Source: Entomomonas sp964395065 (GTDB lineage: Bacteria > Pseudomonadota > Gammaproteobacteria > Pseudomonadales > Pseudomonadaceae). Taken from it: a stretch of 51,807 bases of DNA. The notes beneath the pieces were generated by a model. The model saw only the letters and a program-made list of their open reading frames with translations. It did not search any database and was not told where the DNA came from. Each line of letters opens with the position of its first letter. Position 1 is the first letter of the stretch. Location: positions 1-51,807 of the forward strand of contig CAYNAM010000001.1 in assembly GCA_964395065.1 (NCBI GenBank), in the 5' to 3' direction. Positions 43,940 through 51,807 of this stretch are shown in pieces. The position numbers and the translations under genes are program-made.

Positions 43940-45154
43940 TCAGCGACACCATAAGGTAGGGTCAACTGTTTGGCCCTGCTTTCTAATAGAGAAATACAAA
44001 GCGACCTCATTACTACCACCGCTGTTACCAGCCGTTGCTATACTTTCACCCGCTTTCACTGTAGTGCCAACTTTTTTTAATAACGATTGATTGTGCCCAT
44101 AGAGACTGTAATAACCTTGACCATGGTCGATGATAATTAACCAACCCGTACCTCTAAGCCAATCAGAATATACAATGCGTCCTTCATGAATAGCTTTTAC
44201 TGTCGCCCCTCGGTTAGCGGCAATTAATACACCATCCCATTTGCTACGTTCATCGCCCCCACGCGTTGAGCCATAGCTAGCAATAATCTTACCACTCAAA
44301 GGCCATGATAATTTACCTTTGGCCTTTGCAAAACTACCTGTATATCCAAGATTATTAGCAACAACAACCCCATTTTGATTTTTATTAGCGTTAGCAGTGG
44401 ATGGTAATTGTGTTAACGATCGCTCTCTGGCCTGTCTTTCTAATGTAGAATCGATCGCCCTTAACAGTTTATTTAACTCTACCTGATCTTTTTCTCGTTG
44501 AGCTAAACGATTACCTTTATCGGTAATTTGCTTATTAAGACTGGCCAAAACAAGACGGTATTTTTTTCGAAGTGCTGCTAACTGGTTGTGTTGCGTTTGT
44601 AGCTCTTCATTTTGAGAGTCTAATTGAGCACGATACTGTTGCATTTCAATTTCAATATCTTTTAACTGTTTAATCGTCTCTTTAAACTCGCTTAGCTGTA
44701 TTAGTCGTGCTTGGCTTAAATAATCATAATAAACCAACATTCTGGATACCTTTTCAGGCTCTTGCTGGTTTAATAATAACTTTAAATACTCTTGTTGCCC
44801 ACCTTCATAGGCTGCCTTTGCTTGAGTAGCAAAAATTTGCTCTTGCTCTGTGCGCTTTAATTCTGTTTTTTGTTGCTCTTCAGTTAACCAAGCTAATTTT
44901 GATACTGTTTCAGCCTGTTCTTTTTTTAATGTTGCTATTTTTTTTTCAAGATTAGCAATCTCTGTTTCTGTCTTACGTAGCTCTTTTTGTGAGGCGCCAC
45001 GTTGTACTTTTAACTGAGACAATACTTTTTCTAGCTCAACAACCTCTTGCTTCGCCATTTCTATTTGATGCAACGTATCGCGCCGCTCGTCTGCGATAAC
45101 TAGCGGAGAAGCAATAAAAACAGAAAAAAGAAGTAGCCCAAAAAAACGTTGCAT
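43940..45154 (-). CDS. envC: murein hydrolase activator EnvC
   Basis: A 404-aa periplasmic protein: signal peptide (MQRFFGLLLFSVFIA), a long coiled coil (about 25-250) and a C-terminal LytM domain (about 290-404). The LytM zinc site is degenerate, for instance ALYFSIRKQ where active enzymes have HLHFEIR. This is normal for EnvC, which activates amidases at the division septum and is recruited by FtsEX through its coiled coil. A TTG 7 codons upstream is an alternative start; GAGG lies nearer to that codon. Confidence 0.93.
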   Translation of the reverse strand: MQRFFGLLLFSVFIASPLVIADERRDTLHQIEMAKQEVVELEKVLSQLKVQRGASQKELRKTETEIANLEKKIATLKKEQAETVSKLAWLTEEQQKTELKRTEQEQIFATQAKAAYEGGQQEYLKLLLNQQEPEKVSRMLVYYDYLSQARLIQLSEFKETIKQLKDIEIEMQQYRAQLDSQNEELQTQHNQLAALRKKYRLVLASLNKQITDKGNRLAQREKDQVELNKLLRAIDSTLERQARERSLTQLPSTANANKNQNGVVVANNLGYTGSFAKAKGKLSWPLSGKIIASYGSTRGGDERSKWDGVLIAANRGATVKAIHEGRIVYSDWLRGTGWLIIIDHGQGYYSLYGHNQSLLKKVGTTVKAGESIATAGNSGGSNEVALYFSIRKQGQTVDPTLWCR

Positions 45155-45258
45155 ATTAATGAAAGATAGCCTCAAAAAAAGAATATTTTAACAGTTAGTA
45201 TAAAGCGACTAAAGTAGACGCACACAATAAAAAATGCTTTAGCCGCTCTTTAATTTAA

Positions 45259-46794
45259 CTACTCAAAAACAACGAGACTCTTACCAGACATTTCTTCAGG
45301 TATCGTCATTCCTAACAAATTAAGCATGGTGGGTGCCACATCGGCTAATACACCATTTTGTCTAATATGTAGCTTACGATCGCCGACATAAATAAAAGGA
45401 ACAAGTTCACACGTATGAGCTGTATGAGCTTGTCCTGTCTTATCGTCCTGCATTTTTTCAACATTACCATGGTCTGCTGTAATCAATGCCTCGCCACCGA
45501 CATCTTTCAATGCATTGATGATACGCCCTAAGCAATGATCTAAGGTTTCTACTGCTTTTACCGCAGCGCTAAATACGCCTGTATGCCCCACCATGTCACC
45601 ATTGGCATAATTAACCACAATGACATCATATCGTTTTTGCTCTATTGCTTCTACGATTTTATCCGTCACTTCATGAGCACTCATTTCTGGTTTTAAGTCA
45701 TAGGTTGGGACTTTAGGTGAAGGGATTAAAATACGATCCTCCCCGTCATAAGGCTCTTCACGACCACCTGAGAAAAAGAAAGTAACATGAGCATACTTTT
45801 CTGTTTCTGCTATACGTAGCTGTTTTTTACCTTGTTTAGCCAAATACTCACCCAAGCCATTCTTCAAACTACTTGGTGGGAAAGCACAGCTGGTTTCAAT
45901 CGTTGCTGCATACTGCGTCAACATCACAAAACCTGCCAAGTCAGGAACGCGTGATCTTACAAAGCCATTAAAATCTTTCTCAACAAAAGCACGTGTTAAC
46001 TGACGCGCACGATCCGCTCGAAAATTCATAAAGATAACGGCATCGCCATCCTCAACAGGTGCTATATCACCGATACGGGTTGCTTTTACAAACTCATCAC
46101 TCTCTCCACGCTCATACGCAGCTTGTAGAGCTGATACTGCATCTTCAGCAATATAATCTGCCTTATGATCAACAATTAAATCATAAGCAGCTTGTACACG
46201 CTCCCAACGGTTATCCCTGTCCATCGCATAATAGCGGCCAATCATAGTCGCAATACGTCCTTTTCCTAACTTGGCTAAACAATCATTTAACTTAATAATA
46301 GAGCTCTCAGCACTTTTAGGGGGTGTATCACGACCATCTAAAAAAGCATGCACGTAGATATGTTCAGCACCTTGCTTAGCCGCCATTTCAACCATTTTTA
46401 AAATATGGTCTTCATGGCTATGCACTCCACCCGCAGAAAGCAAGCCCATGATATGAATGGCTTTATGTTTGGTTATCGCTTGGTCTATCACATGGCACAA
46501 CACCGTATTCTTAAAAAACTCACCGGTTTCAATAGCTTTGGTGATGCGTGTTAAATCTTGATAAACGACACGCCCAGCACCAAGATTCATATGCCCGACT
46601 TCTGAATTACCCATCTGCCCATCAGGCAACCCCACATCTAAACCAGAACCAGAAATAAGCCCATGAGGCATAGTCGCTAATAAATTATTATAATTAGGCG
46701 TATTTGCTGCCAGAATAGCGTTATATTTAGTCTCTTCTCGATGACCAAATCCATCAAGAATAACTAAAACTAAAGGCGTTGTAGACTTAGACAT
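45259..46794 (-). CDS. gpmI: 2,3-bisphosphoglycerate-independent phosphoglycerate mutase
   Basis: A 511-aa two-Mn glycolytic enzyme of the alkaline phosphatase superfamily. The first metal site is VILDGFGHRE, the nucleophilic Ser is in QMGNSEVGHMN, the phosphate pocket contains HAFLDGRDTPPKS and GRYYAMDRDNRWER, and the second metal site is NYANGDMVGHTG and TADHGNVEKM. Length is typical. First gene of the predicted gpmI-envC-ctpA block, separated from envC by about 100 bases, so envC may have its own promoter. Confidence 0.98.
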   Translation of the reverse strand: MSKSTTPLVLVILDGFGHREETKYNAILAANTPNYNNLLATMPHGLISGSGLDVGLPDGQMGNSEVGHMNLGAGRVVYQDLTRITKAIETGEFFKNTVLCHVIDQAITKHKAIHIMGLLSAGGVHSHEDHILKMVEMAAKQGAEHIYVHAFLDGRDTPPKSAESSIIKLNDCLAKLGKGRIATMIGRYYAMDRDNRWERVQAAYDLIVDHKADYIAEDAVSALQAAYERGESDEFVKATRIGDIAPVEDGDAVIFMNFRADRARQLTRAFVEKDFNGFVRSRVPDLAGFVMLTQYAATIETSCAFPPSSLKNGLGEYLAKQGKKQLRIAETEKYAHVTFFFSGGREEPYDGEDRILIPSPKVPTYDLKPEMSAHEVTDKIVEAIEQKRYDVIVVNYANGDMVGHTGVFSAAVKAVETLDHCLGRIINALKDVGGEALITADHGNVEKMQDDKTGQAHTAHTCELVPFIYVGDRKLHIRQNGVLADVAPTMLNLLGMTIPEEMSGKSLVVFE

Positions 46795-46992
46795 AAATAG
46801 ATTCTCTAATTAACATCATTAAAAGAACCATAGTTTAACTCAAGATCATGGCAAATGGTGCATAATACTTGATAGATGTTATAAATTCTTATAATAAATA
46901 AACACTATTAACACAGCTTAATAATTTTTATTTGCACTTATCTAAAAATAGTGATTAAGTAATATTTTATGGTAAAAAAGAGATAAACAATA

Positions 46993-47589
46993 ATGTCTGC
47001 AACAGATAAACAAAAACTATTACAGTTTCTAACAACAAGACGCTCAACACCAACCCCTAATATTACGTCACCTGGCCCAACCCCCGAAGAACTAACGAAC
47101 ATTCTAACTATTGGTTTAAGAACACCCGATCATGGAAAAATGGAGCCTTGGCGCTTAATGGTTGTTGAGGGCGAAGCAAAAAAGGACCTCGCAGAAAAAC
47201 TAGCAAAAAACTTTGCCATTGAAAAACATACCCTCACCCCTAAACAGCAAGAAAAACTTAATCAAATTATTACCAAAACAATTGTTGATGCCCCCATCAT
47301 TGTTTATGTCATCAGTACCATTGATAAACAATCGCATATTCCAGCCAATGAGCAACTTTTATCCGCTGGCGCTGTATGCATGAATATCCTTTGGGCAGTC
47401 AATGCTTATGGCTACGCTGCTAATTGGATTACGGGTTGGCTTGCTTACAGCGAACAAACTAAACAAACAGTTGGAATCAAAGATAATGAAGAGGTTGCCG
47501 GTGTTATCTTTATAGGATCGGCCACAGAACCTTGTGAAGACCGCAAACGTCCTGACTTAAAAGAAAAAGTCAGCTTTTGGTCGGCCTAA
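46993..47589 (+). CDS. nitroreductase family protein, YdjA-like
   Basis: A 198-aa FMN-dependent flavoprotein of the small YdjA subgroup. The N-terminal RRSTPTPNITSPGPTPEEL and LRTPDHGKMEPWRLMVVEG bind FMN; the middle is LLSAGAVCMNILWAVNAYGY and WITGWLAY; the end is GVIFIGSATEPCEDRKRPDL. The natural substrate is unknown. Single gene, divergent from gpmI. No strong binding site is seen beyond AGAGATAAAC. Confidence 0.9.
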   Translation: MSATDKQKLLQFLTTRRSTPTPNITSPGPTPEELTNILTIGLRTPDHGKMEPWRLMVVEGEAKKDLAEKLAKNFAIEKHTLTPKQQEKLNQIITKTIVDAPIIVYVISTIDKQSHIPANEQLLSAGAVCMNILWAVNAYGYAANWITGWLAYSEQTKQTVGIKDNEEVAGVIFIGSATEPCEDRKRPDLKEKVSFWSA

Positions 47590-47680
47590 GGAATAATTAC
47601 TTTTAAATACAGCACTGCCCTTGAAATGCGCTATACTATAGCCAGATACCAATGACTATTAATGATAAATATATTTTATT

Positions 47681-48157
47681 ATGGCTAAAAAAAAGAAACT
47701 TTCTCCGGGCAATATTGCTCAAAATAAAAAGGCTTTTCATGATTATTTTATCGAAGAGCGCTTTGAGGCAGGGCTTTCCTTAACAGGTTGGGAAGTTAAA
47801 AGCCTTAGGGCAGGAAAAGCCCAACTAACGGACAGCTATATATTGTTAAAAGATGGTGAAGCATGGCTTTTAGGTTGTCATATTTTACCTTTACAAACAA
47901 TTAGTACGCACGTTGTGGCTGATCCTGATCGGACACGTAAACTTTTACTGCATAAAAGAGAGCTTAGTAAACTATTTGGCTCTGTGCAACAAAAAGGTTA
48001 CACCTGTATTGCATTATCGCTCTATTGGAAAAAACATCTTGTTAAATGTGAAATCGCACTCGTTAAAGGTAAAAAAGACTTTGACAAGCGCCATACAGAA
48101 AAAGAGAAAGATGCTAATAGGGAAATACAACGAGCTTTTCGCAAAGAACAACGTTAA
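47681..48157 (+). CDS. smpB: SsrA-binding protein SmpB
   Basis: A 158-aa OB-fold protein that binds tmRNA and is required for trans-translation of stalled ribosomes. KKLSPGNIAQNKKAFHDYFI, GLSLTGWEVKSLRAGKAQL and the C-terminal KGKKDFDKRHTEKEKDANRE are the family signatures; the last is the tail that enters the mRNA channel. The tmRNA gene (ssrA), often next to smpB, is not in this window. Confidence 0.97.
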   Translation: MAKKKKLSPGNIAQNKKAFHDYFIEERFEAGLSLTGWEVKSLRAGKAQLTDSYILLKDGEAWLLGCHILPLQTISTHVVADPDRTRKLLLHKRELSKLFGSVQQKGYTCIALSLYWKKHLVKCEIALVKGKKDFDKRHTEKEKDANREIQRAFRKEQR

Positions 48158-48189
48158 ATAAGCGCTAAAAAAATAGTAGGAGATCATTC

Positions 48190-49383
48190 ATGTTTGAACA
48201 AGTAGATGCTTATGCTGGTGACCCTATTTTCTCCTTAGTGGAACAGTTTCGTCATGACACTAAAAAAGAAAAAGTTAATCTCAGTATAGGCTTATATTAT
48301 AATGAACAAGGGCAAGTTCCACAGCTTCCATCCGTTAAGCAAGCACTCGCAGCCATACAACCCAACGAACTAAAAGAGCCAACGCTTTATTTACCAATGG
48401 AAGGTTTAGCTGAATACCGCTCTGCTGTTTTACCACTATTATTTGGCGCGGATCACCCTTGTCTAAAAGAAAATCGAGTTTCTATCATTCAAACATTAGG
48501 CGGGTCAGGTGCGTTAAAAATTGGGGCTGACTTTTTAAAAAGATACTACCCTAGTGCGACCGTATGGGTAAGTGACCCCACGTGGGAAAATCATAAAGCT
48601 ATTTTTGGTGGTGCTGGTTTTAACGTAAAAACTTATAGTTACTTTAATGACCAAACATTAAGCGTTGACTTTGAGAGAATGCTTAATCAACTTAAGCAGG
48701 CGTCTCCTCTTGATATTATTCTATTACACCCGTGTTGTCACAACCCCACGGGAGCCGACCTAACAAACCAGCAGTGGGATACGTTGATTCCTGTACTGCA
48801 AGAACGCCAATTAATCCCATTCTTAGATATCGCTTACCAAGGATTTGCAGAAGGGTTAAACGAAGATGCCTATGCTATTCGTGCAATGGCTAAAGCGGGG
48901 TTATCTTTATTTGTTTCCAACTCATTTTCCAAAATATTTTCACTCTACGGTGATCGTATTGGTGCCCTTAGTGTTGTTTGTAAAAACCAAGAAACAGCAG
49001 AACGAGTACTGGGTCAATTAAAAGCAACGGTTCGTCGTAACTACTCAAGCCCTCCTGAACCAGGGGCGGCCATCGTTGCTCACGTTCTAAATAATAAACA
49101 GCTCACAGACACATGGCTATTAGATTTACAACAAATGCGTTTACGCATCCTAACAATGCGTCATTTACTGGTTGAAAAGCTACAAGCACTCAACATTACC
49201 AGTACAAGTCACTACCTCCAACAAAGAGGTATGTTTAGCTATACTGGCTTCTCTAAAGAACAGGCAATGGCTTTGCGTAAAGACTTTGGCGTCTATATTC
49301 TTGACAGTGGGCGTATGTGTGTCTCTGGTTTAACAGAAAATAATGTCGGCTACGTTGCTAAAGCTTTTGCGAGCGTTAGCTAG
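48190..49383 (+). CDS. tyrB: aromatic amino acid aminotransferase (AspC/TyrB family)
   Basis: A 397-aa class I aminotransferase. The PLP lysine is in SNSFSKIFSLYGDRIG, the substrate-carboxylate Arg is in GRMCVSG, and HPCCHNPTGADL and FLDIAYQGFA bind the cofactor ring. It resembles the Pseudomonas tyrosine aminotransferase PhhC and E. coli TyrB. Both aspartate and aromatic amino acids are possible substrates. AGGAGATC is an excellent binding site. Confidence 0.92.
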   Translation: MFEQVDAYAGDPIFSLVEQFRHDTKKEKVNLSIGLYYNEQGQVPQLPSVKQALAAIQPNELKEPTLYLPMEGLAEYRSAVLPLLFGADHPCLKENRVSIIQTLGGSGALKIGADFLKRYYPSATVWVSDPTWENHKAIFGGAGFNVKTYSYFNDQTLSVDFERMLNQLKQASPLDIILLHPCCHNPTGADLTNQQWDTLIPVLQERQLIPFLDIAYQGFAEGLNEDAYAIRAMAKAGLSLFVSNSFSKIFSLYGDRIGALSVVCKNQETAERVLGQLKATVRRNYSSPPEPGAAIVAHVLNNKQLTDTWLLDLQQMRLRILTMRHLLVEKLQALNITSTSHYLQQRGMFSYTGFSKEQAMALRKDFGVYILDSGRMCVSGLTENNVGYVAKAFASVS

Positions 49384-49398
49384 TAATACCATTCAAAG

Positions 49399-49430
49399 AA
49401 AAAGCCCTCTTTTAAAGAGGGCTTTTTTAT
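49399..49430. terminator. bidirectional terminator between tyrB and the oprM-type gene
   Basis: AAAAGCCCTC and GAGGGCTTTT form a 10-bp stem around TTTTAAA, with A and T runs on the two sides, ending just at the convergent stop codon. A strong intrinsic terminator. Confidence 0.93.
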
Positions 49431-50929
49431 TAACTTCTTTTAATTATTTTACTTTTTGTATCTATCGACTTTGGTGTTGTAATCGGTATATTTTTAGCAT
49501 TTGAAGACTCTTTGGTTGTTTCTTGCCAACCACCACCTAATGCTTTATAAAGACTCACCTCACTGGTCAACTGCGCTAAACGCACACTGATTAGGCTTTG
49601 TTGCGAGCTAAACAGTTGTCGTTGCGCATCCAATAGCGTCATATAGCTATCAATACCTGCCTGATAACGTTGATCTGCTAAGTCATAGTATACTTGGTTA
49701 GCCTCTACAAAATTACCTTGAGAAACAACTTGTTCTCTATAGGTTTCACGGCTGGCTAAACCATCAGCAACCTCTTTAAATGCTGTTTGAATTGTCTTCT
49801 CGTAAGTTGCTACATTAATATCTTTTTGTAGCGTCGCGTAATCTAAATTACCCTTTAAACGACCCGCTGTAAAAATAGGTAAATTAATAGTGGGTTGGAA
49901 TAACCAAGATCCTTGACCTGCACTAAACAAGTTAGAGAAACTTGGGCTCATCGTTCCCACATTGCTGGTTAATGAAATACTAGGGAAAAATGCTGCACGT
50001 GCTGCGCCAATGTTGGCATTGGCAGCCATTAACTGATGCTCCGCTGAAATAATATCTGGACGATTAGCCAATAGATCAGATGGTAAGCCCGCAGGAATTT
50101 CTTTTAAATACTGTAAATCAAAGTTACTCTCTTTTTTATTGGCAAACTCAGCTGGTAAATTTGTTCCCAATAAAAGTGCTAATAAATTTAAGTCTTGAGC
50201 GACTTGGCGCTTGTAGGTTGCTAAATTAACCTTTGCTCCCTCTACCGTCGTCCTTGCCTGTGCCAAGTCTAAACTCGAAGCAACCCCAACCTCATTACTA
50301 CGCTTTACAAGATCATAATTATATTGATAGTTTTGTAAGGTCTCTTCGGTTAACTTTAATAATGCTCTATCTGCTTGCAGAGTTAACCATGCATTAGCTA
50401 CACTCGCTATTAACGAAATCTGTGTATTGCGTTGAGCCTCCTGAGTTGATAAATACTGCTGCAATGCAGCTTCATTTAGGCTACGAATACGACCAAAGAA
50501 ATCAAGCTCATACGAAGTAACACCGAGTGTTACTCCCCATGAGCTATTAACTCTTGACCTACCTGTTGAGGAAACGTCTGCTGGCACATGCTGACGAGAC
50601 CCTGTTCCATTTGCGCCAAGGCTAGGGAATAGCTCTGAACGTTGGATACGATACTGAGCCTCATAAGCTGCAACATTGAGTGCCGCAACACGTAAATCTT
50701 TGTTATTAGTAATAGCCATTTCTATCAATGACTGTAGATCTTTATCTGCAAAAAAATCACGCCAACCTAAACTTACATATTGGCCTTGCTGCCCTTTAGG
50801 ATACGCCTCACCTGTAGGCCAAGTATTTTGTACAGGCAGGTCTGGCCGTTGATAATTAGGCATTAGCGTACAGCCTGTCAATGTAACCGTCATTATCATT
50901 ATTGATAAGAGTGATTTATTCATATTCAT
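49430..50929 (-). CDS. oprM: RND efflux outer-membrane lipoprotein, OprM/NodT family
   Basis: A 499-aa TolC-like channel. The N-terminal signal ends at lipobox LTGC, followed by TLMPNYQRPDLPVQ as in OprM. Two outer-membrane-factor repeats follow, with ANAWLTLQADRALLKL, SLDLAQARTTVEGAK, LLANRPDIISAEHQL and DAQRQLFSSQQSLISVRLAQ. It exports drugs with an RND pump and a membrane fusion protein. It overlaps the pump gene stop (TAATG). A second ATG two codons on (50923) is better spaced from AAAGG. The 40-residue C-terminal tail is polar and Lys-rich. Confidence 0.92.
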   Translation of the reverse strand: MNMNKSLLSIMIMTVTLTGCTLMPNYQRPDLPVQNTWPTGEAYPKGQQGQYVSLGWRDFFADKDLQSLIEMAITNNKDLRVAALNVAAYEAQYRIQRSELFPSLGANGTGSRQHVPADVSSTGRSRVNSSWGVTLGVTSYELDFFGRIRSLNEAALQQYLSTQEAQRNTQISLIASVANAWLTLQADRALLKLTEETLQNYQYNYDLVKRSNEVGVASSLDLAQARTTVEGAKVNLATYKRQVAQDLNLLALLLGTNLPAEFANKKESNFDLQYLKEIPAGLPSDLLANRPDIISAEHQLMAANANIGAARAAFFPSISLTSNVGTMSPSFSNLFSAGQGSWLFQPTINLPIFTAGRLKGNLDYATLQKDINVATYEKTIQTAFKEVADGLASRETYREQVVSQGNFVEANQVYYDLADQRYQAGIDSYMTLLDAQRQLFSSQQSLISVRLAQLTSEVSLYKALGGGWQETTKESSNAKNIPITTPKSIDTKSKIIKRS

Positions 50930-51807
50930 TAACCTTTCGTAGCCTCTTGTTCAGCTCGAGCCTGTTCTTTTTCTTTATGTGTTTTTATCTTAAATAACGA
51001 GCTAACAACTACATAAAATAAAGGAATCCAGAAAATAGCTAAAACAGTTGAAGACAACATACCTCCCACAACCCCAGTACCTATAGAGTGAGCACTACCC
51101 GCTCCAGCTCCACTTGCAAGAGATAAGGGAACAACACCTAAAATAAAAGCTAAAGAAGTCATAATAATTGGACGTATCCGCATACGACAAGCCTCTAAAG
51201 CTGAATCAACTAAACTTTTGCCTTCCTCATGGAAAGCTTGAGCAAACTCAATAATTAAAATAGCATTTTTAGAAACTAACCCTATCGTTGTTAACAAACC
51301 TACTTTAAAGAATACATCGTTGGTTAGCCCACGTAAATGGGTTGCAACTACAACACCTATAATTCCAAGCGGTGCGACTAAAATCACAGCAAAGGGAATA
51401 GCCCAACTCTCATAAAGCGCTGCCAAACAAAGGAAAACAACAATTGCAGACAATATAAAGAGAGCCATTTGTTGAGAACCGGCTAATTGCTCTTCATAAG
51501 ACAATCCTGTCCATGAAAAACCAAAGCCTTTCTGCGACAACTCACCAACTAATCGAGCCATCTCTTTCATAGCATCTCCAGAACTATAACCATTAGCAGG
51601 GTTACCGACAATTTCAACTGCAGGAACACCATTATAACGCTGTAGATTTGGAGATCCTATTATCCAATCGGATTTGATTAAATTATCTAAAGAAACCATT
51701 TCCCCTTTATTATTTCTGACATACCATTTTTTGAAATCTTCTGGCGTCATCCGTGCATCTGCCGCGGACTGCACATACACTTTCTTAACCCGTCCACGGT
51801 CAATGAA
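50929..51807 (-). CDS. mexB: RND multidrug efflux pump inner-membrane subunit, C-terminal part
   Basis: The frame stays open to the right edge, so this is the last 292 residues of a protein of about 1040. The first residues FIDRGRVKKVYVQ, then GFSWTGLSYEEQ in the porter domain, LAALYESWAIPFAVILVAPLGI, VGLLTTIGLVSKNAILIIEFA and RPIIMTSLAFILGVVPL are typical of MexB/AcrB. GAGAGSAHSIGTGVVGGM is the characteristic late loop. It pumps hydrophobic compounds using the proton gradient. The membrane fusion protein gene should lie beyond the window. Confidence 0.93.
   Translation of the reverse strand, partial: FIDRGRVKKVYVQSAADARMTPEDFKKWYVRNNKGEMVSLDNLIKSDWIIGSPNLQRYNGVPAVEIVGNPANGYSSGDAMKEMARLVGELSQKGFGFSWTGLSYEEQLAGSQQMALFILSAIVVFLCLAALYESWAIPFAVILVAPLGIIGVVVATHLRGLTNDVFFKVGLLTTIGLVSKNAILIIEFAQAFHEEGKSLVDSALEACRMRIRPIIMTSLAFILGVVPLSLASGAGAGSAHSIGTGVVGGMLSSTVLAIFWIPLFYVVVSSLFKIKTHKEKEQARAEQEATKG

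Noticed and set aside
43940..45154. Active LytM zinc endopeptidase
   Set aside because: The zinc-binding HxH segment is replaced by ALYFSI, as in EnvC activators, so catalysis is not expected.
1..51807. tRNA, rRNA, tmRNA and CRISPR arrays
   Set aside because: I looked for TpsiC-arm motifs, an ssrA gene near smpB and regularly spaced repeats, and saw none. A tRNAscan or CRISPR search could still find something missed by eye.

Overview
The window is one contig piece of an AT-rich gammaproteobacterium. Many proteins and local gene pairs look like Pseudomonas (EngB and the DsbA neighbour protein, hemF-aroE, argG-gloA, nth next to a PA3496-type small protein, gpmI-envC-ctpA), but the base composition is much more AT-rich than in typical Pseudomonas. 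An insect-gut member of the Pseudomonadaceae such as Entomomonas would fit. That placement is inferred from remembered protein similarity and not tested. I saw no tRNA, rRNA, CRISPR array, transposase or prophage gene.

Layout. 1-424: start of ribB behind an FMN riboswitch (minus). 425-5353: the cyoABCDE cytochrome bo3 quinol oxidase operon (minus). 5575-10396: engB (minus), then dsbA, an EEP-family hydrolase, an AmiD-type amidase, lpxO and a small outer-membrane barrel that may be PagP-like. 10407-13426: the PLP synthase pair pdxS-pdxT, divergent from its MocR-type regulator pdxR. 13469-19840: yicC, a lone HsdR-like helicase/nuclease, hemF and aroE. 19832-21278: two nearly identical copies of a small-RNA locus on the minus strand, each with a Fur box, promoter, PrrF-like core and terminator. 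They flank a ClbS/DfsB-family gene. 21255-29916: a two-domain kinase, an unknown protein, a META-domain lipoprotein, argG, gloA, a PA3496-like gene, nth, a radical SAM protein, a DUF523/DUF1722 protein and a YegP-like protein.

29972-38334 is a compact purine-nitrogen module: allD divergent from allF-allG-allH, carbamate kinase and an MFS transporter, closed by allS. The predicted route is ureidoglycolate to oxalurate (AllD), oxalurate to oxamate plus carbamoyl phosphate (AllFGH), then carbamoyl phosphate plus ADP to ATP (carbamate kinase). The upstream allantoin genes are not in the window.

38430-46794 (minus) holds gpmI, envC, ctpA, a complete second Hsp90-type ATPase and a large helical-repeat protein. 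The last three genes are almost contiguous, so the Hsp90-like/repeat pair appears appended to an envelope operon. 46993-51807 holds a YdjA-like nitroreductase, smpB, an aromatic aminotransferase, an OprM-type outer-membrane factor and the 3' end of an RND pump gene.

The strongest candidates for new biology are the duplicated Fur-controlled sRNA locus, the Hsp90-like/repeat-protein pair, and the stand-alone oxalurate energy module. The lone HsdR, which has altered helicase motifs V and VI, comes next.
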